The notes beneath the pieces are model-generated. The model searched no databases, was not told where the DNA came from, and saw nothing but the letters and a program-made list of their open reading frames with translations. This document shows positions 55,394 to 64,000 of a DNA stretch of 64,000 bases, piece by piece; the stretch's first letter is position 1, and every line of letters begins with the position of its first letter. The position numbers and the translations under genes were made by a program. The stretch is from Pampus argenteus (lineage: Eukaryota; Chordata; Actinopteri; Scombriformes; Stromateidae), in the NCBI GenBank assembly GCA_036937835.1, contig CM072861.1:25916001-25980000 (forward strand), written 5' to 3'.

Positions 55394-55780
55394 TCCACAT
55401 CCAGCAGCAACATCATCATCATGTGGAGTCGTGTTTGTGTCCAGCTGTCTAGTACCATAAGTCCAGTATTCACTCTCTGTTCGCTCTGTTTCTGCTCTCT
55501 ACCAACTCCTGAGGGAAACATCTGACTCTTTAGGAAGTGACGCATCTGACTTCAGCTAAACTTAAGTCACATGTTGAACTTCAAACTGAACATTCACAGA
55601 CTTCCCTGAACTGAATCTAAAAGGAAAGTTGGGTACAATAACATGAAAGACTTATTTAAGTTACACAGGAAGACATTTTTATGTTGGATAATAAACTGTA
55701 GTCTATTCTGATCAGTCTGACAAACAAACAAACAAGCAAACAATCAGAGATAAAGCAGCAGGTTTTCAGTCAGTGGAGGT

Positions 55781-56355
55781 TTAAGTCTCCTCATCGTCAC
55801 TGTGGTGCATCTTCTCCTCGCTCAGGCCGCTCTCGTCAATGTTCTCCAGCGAATCGGCTCGCTGCACCGTCAGCTCTGACACATTGATGCACGGCAGCGA
55901 GTTCTGCTCTGGGAACATCCACGGTTTTAGTGTTGGGTTGTGCTTCCTCTTCCACTCGGGATACTTCTGAGACGCCTTGTAGATCTTCCTCATTGCCTGA
56001 GAGCAGACACATGGTGAGACTTTAATGTGATGAGACAGATAGACTTCACATCTTCTTGGATATAAACACAAATCATTTTACCTTTGGAGCCACAAACTGA
56101 GAGACTCTGTTCACCACCCACTTTGGTAAAGAACCTGCAGAAAAGACACCAGAGGAACGTGAGTGTTTCTGATTAGTGACGGCTGTCTCAACAAAACGCT
56201 GTTGGACATTTCTGGAAACATGAGACCCTCGGTTGGAAAGTTTCAACATTTTCTGGCAGAGGAGAACATTTCTACAAGGCAGGGAGTAAACTGTTTGTAA
56301 AGTGGAGAAACAGAAGACATTTCTGGAAGGTGGAGGCATTTTGGTGTGTGTGTGC

Positions 56356-56392
<37 letters not shown>

Positions 56393-58802
56393 CGTGTGTG
56401 TGTGTGCTCTCACCTTTGGGGTCCACCTGGGTCAGGTAGTAGAGGGTGGAGCAGTTGGCTCCGTTGGACTGGATCAAGTATCCGGTCAGCAGAGATACGG
56501 CTCGGACATAGTCCTTCTTGGGAGGATGTTGCTGTGGAGACAAACAGAGACAGTCTATGATGTCACAGCGTTTCACTGTTAAAGGATCATGTCACTGTTT
56601 TCAACATGCTTTCAGTCGAGTGGAGCAACAACAGCACGATGAATCTGCTGAACATGAAACTCACAGTAATAATAATTTATTTAAATAATAACTTTTAATA
56701 ATAACTGTTTTAACATTGTCTGCACATTTATAGACAAAGGCACATAAATAATAGTTGACAGGTGACATCACATAAAAGAACATCTTATATAAGCACGTTT
56801 TTAGAAGAGATTGAAAAGTGTGAGTCTATTTATATAATGTTGGGGCTGAGAAAGAAGACCCAGCCGCCTTTGGTATACAGATCTGGAGCTCATTAACATC
56901 ATATCCAACACATCTAGATCATTTCTCAGTTATCTTAAAAAGAAGTAAAAAGACACATTTATAGAGTACAGCTTCTGATTACTTAGCTGACTATTTTAGT
57001 CTCATCAGAGATGAATAAGAAGTAGTTTAAAGTCCTACTGTGTAGGATTCGTCAGTTGTTTCCGCTGTGGCCTCTCTGCTCTGCTGTGTGTTTATAGCTC
57101 ATCCCTCAGTCAAACAGACAGAGAGCAGAGGAGAGAAAGAGAAGGAAACATCCACTTCTCTCCCAGCCAGCTAGTTTTAAACAGAAATGCTTGATGAAAA
57201 GTCCCAAGTTTGTTTAGCTTGTTTGTATAACTGTCTGGTTTGTTTGTGTTATTACATGTGCGTTAACCCATCATCTGCCATCTTACACATTTCCCATTTG
57301 AGAGGAGCACAATGGAAATAAGCTTTAATCTCGATTGTGTTTTTATCCTCCATAATTGAATTGTTTGTGAGGCTCACTGCAGTCTTGTTTGTACTTTTAT
57401 TGTTGTCAAATACGAATATCTTTTTAATCATGTCTTCATCAATGAAACAGCTCAAGAAGAATGAAGAATGAAGAAAAGGAAGAAGAGTTATTTGTTGTAA
57501 ACATGTTTAACATTGCTTTGCATTGTGTGTCATTAGACGGACTGATTGATTTGTAACAGACATGTACTTGTCTTCTTGTTGCAAATCATTCAATCATCAT
57601 CCACAGGGTGGTGAAGTTGTTCTTCAGTCTTTATTGGGAGCATCTGTTCAGTATTCAGACGCCCTTTTTCTTGATTTTCTAAATTCAAACTGTGATTAAA
57701 ATGTCAAAGCATCAGGTGTCTCTGAGTAGATCACATTGCAGCAGCTCTCCACACATGCAAAAAGAGGCCAAGACTACCTGAAGACAAATGTTTTCATATT
57801 ACATCTTCATCAGAGGAGTTTGTTTTGAAGCTTTTTTAAACTCATCTGCTGCCATATAAATTCAAACTGAACATACATTAGGATGAATATAAAGCTCACC
57901 GGGTGTTTGACCGAGTAGTTGATAATCAGGTAGTCGTTGCCAAGTGGAAGCCAGGATCTCATCGTCACAAAGTCCCTGTTCTTCAGCGGGCTCGGACATT
58001 TCCCTTCAAACAACGCACAGTAATTCTCTAAAATACATCGACAGCAAACCAAATGCAGATATGTGAAATGTGTGTCTCGCTCTTGCAGGAAATAATTTAA
58101 TAAAGATATGCATTAGTTTTAAGTTGCTTTTTTCTTTTGTTTTTGTTTTGGTTTGTTTTCAAATCAAAATCAATTTATTGACAACTTTTCCAATAGTTTT
58201 ATAATCTGTCGTAGTTATTTATTAATGACTTTCTAGCTTTTATCATTCAACTGGATTTTTCATAACCTGACAAGTTTAAAGTTGCTTATTAACAACGTAA
58301 TAAACTGATCTATAAATGAATACACTCTTTATTAACCATGAACTGAAATAACCATTAAAACCATGTATACGGTGCCTGATGAGAAGGTCCAAGCTACGAA
58401 TACTTATAATACTTAATACCAATGGATTCCCTAATTAACGTTTTCCACATCACCCTTTAAAATCCTTTTGTTTTAAAAAAAAAAGTGGTATCAAGTATAT
58501 AAGAATTAAAAAATGTCTGTTTTAAAACGAAATTTCCTAGATTTGTTTTACATCACACTGTGGAGTATTTAGAAGTATTTCCTGTCAACAGTTTTTGCTG
58601 TTTGTGAAGACATCTGACTACAGACACACTTCGTCTCCATGCAGCTGGACTCACAGGAGTAATATCCAACGTCAGCGTTGACTGTCAGCCTGCCAATGTC
58701 AAAAGTCTCAATCATGTTGGTGTCCCACTTCCTGCGGTAGCTGGTGTCATGGAGGACGTCGTACAGTGTCTCCGCCGTCACGTCCTTGCACACTATCCTC
58801 AT
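55781..58802 (-). CDS. stard10: STARD10-type START-domain lipid-transfer protein, partial (3' five exons)
   Basis: Cytosolic carrier that binds phosphatidylcholine and phosphatidylethanolamine and moves them between membranes. Exons in order: 58655-58802, 57900-58003, 56414-56531, 56082-56134, 55781-55996 (TAA at 55781-55783). All have GT-AG borders with matching phases, giving 212 residues. Diagnostic stretches are ETLYDVLHDTSYRRKWDTNM, IETFDIGRLTVNADVGYYSW, PLKNRDFVTMRSWLPLGNDY, INYSVKHP, VRAVSLLTGYLIQSNG, SLPKWVVNRVSQFVAPKAM, and the tail SELTVQRADSLENIDES, which is specific to STARD10 within the family. The C-terminal HHSDDEET keeps a CK2-type serine like the one regulating the mammalian protein. 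Human STARD10 is 291 residues, so about 75 N-terminal residues are missing and their exons lie past 64,000. The first visible exon begins ATG AGG, but this is internal to the fold and preceded by an acceptor. Confidence 0.92.
56345..56408. repeat. (TG)n microsatellite at a stard10 donor
   Basis: TG run with CG interruptions. It ends a few bases from the donor of the exon ending at 56414 (AAAG|gtgagagcaca). Confidence 0.9.
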
Positions 58803-59569
58803 CTGAGACACAAACAGAGAGACAAGGGTCAGATATAAACTAATTATGAGCATCTCAGTTATGTGCGTGTTCATGTAAAGATCATGGTTTTAGCAACTCT
58901 GAGGCTGCCGATCAAACACAAGTTTGATTCACCTTCAACAGACAAACATGCAAACGTGATGTGAAGAGCTTTACATGAAGTATTAATGTTCTACTCTTAT
59001 CATGATCCAGTTGACAATATATGAGATGACAATATATGAAACAGTAGAAAACATCTTTAAAAATGGATTGAGGAGCTTCAAATGGTAAAACAATCATTAT
59101 GTAGTTTGGAGACACATTATTATTATATTTTCTGAACATTCAGAGGATTTTCATCAGATTCGGCAGCAGCTGAGTTAAACATGCAGCAGTGTGTGTTGTA
59201 ATATCTGAAGTCTGATGTTCATCATCCTCCAGTCTGAGAACAACACAAGACGCAATGCAGACAGGTTAGATGGTTTTTTAGAGAATCACTGCTGGTTAAA
59301 TTACATTTATATAAACAACTAAGTTGTATAATGCTGCAGAAAAACAATATAAATGAGGAAATGATCCTGAAGTGATGTCACTCCAGTGATGTCAGTGAGG
59401 GCTGAAGACCACACGTTTAAAAATAAAACAAATGTTTTGGCAAGAAAGAAGGATGTGAGGAAAAAAAGTCCATTTGTCAATATTTTGAACTGTTCATCAT
59501 GAGTCTGACGATGTCACAGCAGAGAAATAATGAATCTGAACTTCAGATAAACTGAGAGAAAGAGGTCTC

Positions 59570-60080
59570 CGTGCATCTTTTCCAGCTTGTCTGGCTGCCT
59601 TGCTCAGTGGCAAGCTAACCAGGACAGCAGAGCTTTACTTTCTCTGGCTCTGATCTTATCAGGCCATTTGGGATTTGAGCTGTCGACTGTCAGGTGCTGG
59701 ATATCCTCAAATCTGAGATCACTTCGTTCTGTCCTTCCAGCCTTGTTGATAAAAGGTAAACTTATAGCTAGAAATCTGGGAGTCCTATTTGACTCTGACT
59801 TGTGTTCTGCAGTTTTCTGTTGCCATATATGTTCTTGCAGACTTCAATCGCAAATATAGTTCATAGTTCAGTTTGATTTTTATGCAGATGACACCCTGTT
59901 ATATGTAACAGCTGGTGACAAAATCAATCTACTGGCTGTCATTAACTGTCATGACATTGTCTTTCAATGTCCAACAGCTAATCAACAAAACAATAGAGAT
60001 CATTTTAACTCAGTTCATCTGATCCACAATGGACCTTTTTACAAAACAGGTCAAAACAGGAAAAGCACACGTTGGACTCA
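59570..60080 (+). mobile_element. Scrambled L2-type LINE relic
   Basis: Two RT-associated motifs survive: ARNLGVLFDSD near 59769-59801 and FYADDTLLYVTAGD near 59879-59920, the latter being the catalytic YADD box. Their order is reversed relative to an intact element, so the copy is rearranged as well as broken. Confidence 0.65.
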
Positions 60081-61329
60081 TACCGATGGCTCTGAAGTGT
60101 CCCAGTGAACCAGCCCAGTGAACCAGTATGCATACGAGCAGAGTCTGGAACTGGCTCATCTAAATGTAATGCAGATTATATTAATGTTATTGATAACATC
60201 TGGGATTGTTTCTGTTGTGACATGTCAAGAGTGACATGTTCAATCCTCTTCTAACCTGGAGACGGTCATCAGTTTTATCTTATCCTGTTTGGACCACTTT
60301 AAGTTCACTTTAGACTGCAGTGTGAGAGTGTGACAATGAATTTATGATTCGATCACCATCTGAGCCTCAGTTCACTGCTGGTTCATTTCAGTATTAAATT
60401 TAAATTGTTGTCTGATTACCTTCTGAAGCTAAACAAGCTTTATCTTACTAATTTAAACATGCAGTTTGCTCTTCACGTTCTGATCGTGTTTTGCAGCATT
60501 TTAACTACATTTCTGATTCATTGATTCGTCATTTTCATATTAATTTTTGTGCTGTATTTTATTTCAGTTTGACTCGTAAAAAGAGAAAATACAGAGAAAC
60601 TATCAAAGAAACCAACTGAAGACCTCACAGCTGCAACCACAATATTTGAAGCTTTGGGTTCACATATATTGTCAAAGTAAATGTAGACGTCAATCATGTG
60701 GAAATTGTCCCCACAGAGGCCGAATGTGAGACGTCTGCTTACTGTAGGACGTCACTTTTTTCCACTGCTGTAATCTTACAGGAGCGTTGAGCTCGACTGA
60801 GCTGCCGTCATCGGATATTGTTGAGGGTCAATGCTGTAAAACGCTCCATGTAACTCAATCAGCACAGCTCTGCTGCCACGTTAATCATTCATAAAGTCCC
60901 GAGCTTCATGTCTATCAGTCGACAATCCATCTATTCGTCTCACAGGTTCTGTGTGAAATGTTTCAGTTAACAGTCTAAAAAATCTGGATCCGTCTTCTAG
61001 TTTTCAGCTATAACAAAAGTAAGATGCAAATAGTTGGTGACGTTAACTCTTGCTGCAACATGTCAAACTCTCCCTGAGGACAGTTCAGAATAAACCAGAT
61101 GTTTCAGACATGAGACACTTCATACAGCTTCATCACAATGACAAATAAACACTGAAACACAAGAAATAAAACATTTGGTAGGCTTGTTCAGTTCCCAACT
61201 TAGCGACTTCCTCTTTAGATTTGGTGACTTTTAAGACTCATTTACCTGTCAGGTAAATGAGTCAACCAATCACTGATTGCTATTGTTTGATCGTGGTTGT
61301 TTCTTTGTCTTTGTTGATTGATCCTCTGG

Positions 61330-61333
<4 letters not shown>

Positions 61334-61370
<37 letters not shown>
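61334..61370. repeat. (AT)n microsatellite
   Basis: About 18 AT dinucleotides. Confidence 0.95.
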
Positions 61371-61371
<1 letters not shown>

Positions 61372-61552
61372 CCTCTCCTCACTTCATGCTGTATTTGTAT
61401 TCCTGCTGTCTGTGGGTTCAGTCTGAGATGTTGTCAGCAGTAGAGGAGAGCTCAATTATTCATGTGTGAGAAGAAACGCCTCACTGCTCCAGAAAGACTT
61501 CCTGAATTATTAAAACAAGAGCCGCCATCATTCTCATCATCATCAGCTCTGC

Positions 61553-61555
<3 letters not shown>

Positions 61556-61584
<29 letters not shown>
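61556..61584. repeat. (TG)n microsatellite
   Basis: TG run of about 28 bp. Confidence 0.95.
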
Positions 61585-62859
61585 TCCACCTGTCCACACT
61601 GACTTCCTGTCATCCTGTGGTTAACTTCCTGTGGTCAGACTCAGGTTTGTTGTTGTTTGGTGTTGTTTTATATAAATACCGGTAAACAACATCCAGCTGA
61701 AGGAACAAGAGGAGGCTGATTGGCTCATATATGTCAGCCTCTTCAGTCTTGGCTTTGTCACTTGTTTAATTCAGCTTGTTAGTTGCTGTAAATATTTAGT
61801 AAAAATTCATCTCATTTTAATTTTGTGACATGTAAATCTGTACTTAGTTAGTTCTTCAGAATCTATTTGTTTAGGTAGATTTGTTTCCAGATGGAGGTCT
61901 GTGTGACGCAGCTCGACTGCAGCGATGTGCCTCTCCATCACTGAGGCCAAAGATACATATGAAGCAACTAAATGTGCTATATGATTCACCCTAATGTGAT
62001 GCTGTGTGATTCCATGTGATGCAAAAGAATGAACACGATACAGATAATTTGATTTGATCATAAATTACCTAAAAATTGAAATATCTACTTTACATATTTG
62101 TCTCTGTTGTGCTGCAGCTTGGTAAACTGTTTGAATTTGACCTCTTTATGTTGACTATGACTATGTTTAATAACCCAGAACATTTTGGAAGTGCACCACT
62201 TGAGAAACAGTTTAGAGAGAAGGAATCGATCTACGTTTCAAATTATTGGTCACATTTCCAAATAATAATAATATATGAATAAATCAGTGACTGGAAACAA
62301 TGGAAATTTTCTGATTCGGGCTGAATCGATGCATCTTCCCTAGAAGATGTGTCCGGCTGCAGTTGCTCTGACGGCCACTAGATGCTGCTCTAATGAACCT
62401 CTGAGTGTCCTGAAAACTTTTGTGTACAGTCAGCAAATGTTTCATTACTTTGAAATTACTTCATTTGTTTATATTCAAGTGACAGCACCCTCTTGTGGCC
62501 GTGGTAACGATGATTACTGTAATCTACTCTAATTGTGTTGCCTGCTGCTTCTCTGTGTATAAACATGCCTGTAAACATGTATTTCTTGTATATAATATAT
62601 TTTTTTCATTTTCAATTTCCTTTAGTGCTATTATTATATAATTTGTTCTACTTTTTATTTTTAACAAAATGATTGTTTTATTAAAATAAAATATTTCAGT
62701 ATCTGTAAACACAGTGTAATCCTGAATTATATCATGACTATTGACATGAATGATGGAAACGTGAATGAATGAACACTTTTTTGTGATTGTTTGTTTTATG
62801 TTTTATGTTTTGTTGTTAGTACTTTTGTAAACATGTAAAAACCTCTCCCTCCTTGTTTT

Positions 62860-62935
62860 CTATTTTTTCTCTTCGCTGCTTGTAATAAGGGAATTTCCTC
62901 GTTGTGGGATAAATAAAGTCATTGACTTGACTTTA
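62860..62935 (+). mobile_element. LINE 3' tail
   Basis: GGAATTTCCTCGTTGTGGGA followed by TAAATAAAGTCATTGACTTGAC is the common 3' end of a fish LINE family. No coding sequence is retained. Confidence 0.4.
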
Positions 62936-63279
62936 ATGTTTAATGTTGTTTGTCAATCAACATAAAAAGTGTTAAAACAACCTGAGCCTGCAGCGGTCTG
63001 ATAATGCAGTGGAGGAGGAGGAAGTCTGAACTGCTTTCTGTTCATGTTTCTCCTCCTCCTCATCTTCTGCATTCAGGTTTCCAGCCGTTACGTTTTCCTT
63101 TCCGCTTTGAATTTTTCAGCATGCTGACGCTGAGCAAAAGTTCATTCTTTGTGTTTTTATCCTTCCTGTACTGACACTGACGCATCCACCACAGCTTCAG
63201 CCCAGTAAAAACATGCGGTTGCCACAGCAACAGGCAGCGTTGTCTAAACAAAAGGCAACCAACAAGTAAACATACGAAA

Positions 63280-63630
63280 TATTAAAGAACAAGTTTGTAG
63301 TGTTTCCAGTGTGTGTTAAACCAACAGACAGGAGTCCATATGAACAGTGAAAGACCGGTTCATTTACAGTGTAAGAGAAGGAGGACAGAAACAGTCCTCG
63401 TGTAGTATGAAAGTCATTTAAAGTAGATGTGAAGCTTCTCTGAGGCTTCATCAGTGTGAGTTAGTCATATCAAGTGGATATCTGACACATTTACAGTCTG
63501 TTTAGCATCAAATTCCCTCTTTGTGTTTCCCTGTTGAGCTGTGGTGGAAGTATAGGAACAAAAAGAGGGACTTTGGCTCTAAAAACACTGTAACGTTGAA
63601 ACATATCTGCTGGATTTGAAGCTTCATATT
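63280..63630 (-). repeat. Dispersed repeat, copy B (inverted)
   Basis: Reverse-oriented match to 45875-46265 over at least 200 bp. It includes the segments around AAAGAGGGACTTTGGCTCTA and TGAAGCTTCTCTGAGGCTTC. The outer part shares CACTGTTCATATGGA and GTTTAACACACACTGGAAAC with copy A, but the middle differs. Confidence 0.85.
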
Positions 63631-64000
63631 AGCTTCAGATGCACAGAAGTGCATTATTCAGTTCAAAAGAAGCACATTTTCACATTTCAGAAGCTGATGC
63701 CATGCAATACATGTCTGGCATTTGTGCTTGAAAAATGACTTAAATGATGAATTGCTCATCAGAGTTAATTTCCAGGTTTGTTCAAATTTAGCTGCATTAT
63801 AAATGTTACATAAATAATATATACGTATATCACTCACTGAAACACACAAGCGAGTTGTTACAGAGATGATTGAATATTTACACTGACGGGCTGCAGGTGG
63901 GACAGTTTCAACAGACTGGACAGAAATGTCTCTGATCAGGATCTAAATCAGTCGTCATAACAGAATGATTATATGGTTATAACCTTAATAATCTGCATTT

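Larger units (their letters stand above)
58803..64000. other. Presumed stard10 5' intron, no exon found
   Basis: I searched by eye on the minus strand for the missing N-terminal exon (the family's GWNLxY and GVxVW motifs) and did not see it. Contents are LINE debris at 59.6-60.1 kb, AT and TG repeats at 61.3 and 61.6 kb, a LINE tail at 62.8 kb, and a dispersed repeat at 63.3-63.6 kb. Confidence 0.5.

Noticed and set aside
58655..58802. Start of stard10 at the ATG opening this exon
   Set aside because: A strong acceptor precedes it, and the START fold needs about 75 more residues upstream. It could serve only a short isoform.

Overview
The window looks like nuclear DNA of a ray-finned (probably percomorph) fish. 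Three spliced genes have vertebrate protein domains. The NLR carries the fish-specific FISNA domain. The transposon relics (Tc1, hAT MITEs, L2-type LINEs) and the density of minisatellites are typical of teleosts. All three genes lie on the minus strand.

Layout from left to right: (1) 1-4205 holds a partial NLR gene. Its NACHT exon, FISNA exon, a short linker exon and two duplicated Pro-Gly-rich exons are visible. The LRR exons run off the left edge and the first coding exon was not found. (2) 4206-11401 is gene-free sequence with a possible LTR-like relic. (3) 11402-38354 holds a complete ARAP3-type gene. I resolved 34 coding exons, all GT-AG, with consistent phases, giving 1,738 codons plus stop. 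Domain order is SAM, PH, PH, ArfGAP, short spacer, PH, PH, RhoGAP, RA, PH and an acidic tail. Its introns carry several large minisatellites, a deleted Tc1 element, two hAT MITEs with clean 8-bp target duplications, and LINE fragments. (4) 38355-55780 is non-coding. It has a candidate first exon for arap3 near 46.57 kb, many simple repeats, and a 5-kb array of a 22-bp unit. About 1.9 kb of that array is duplicated in tandem. (5) 55781-58802 holds the last five coding exons of a STARD10-type lipid-transfer gene, whose 5' exons must lie beyond 64,000. (6) 58803-64000 has only repeats and LINE debris.

The genes do not form a pathway. The NLR is a cytosolic innate-immune sensor. ARAP3 is a PI3K-responsive GAP for Arf and Rho GTPases. 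STARD10 moves phosphatidylcholine and phosphatidylethanolamine. The linkage is interesting: in mammals STARD10 sits beside ARAP1, whereas the ARAP here reads as ARAP3. That would fit an ancient duplicated ARAP-STARD10 pair that tetrapods did not keep in this form.

Most long reading frames between 39 and 52 kb are artefacts of tandem repeats whose unit lacks stop codons. No RNA gene, CRISPR array or new protein system could be supported.
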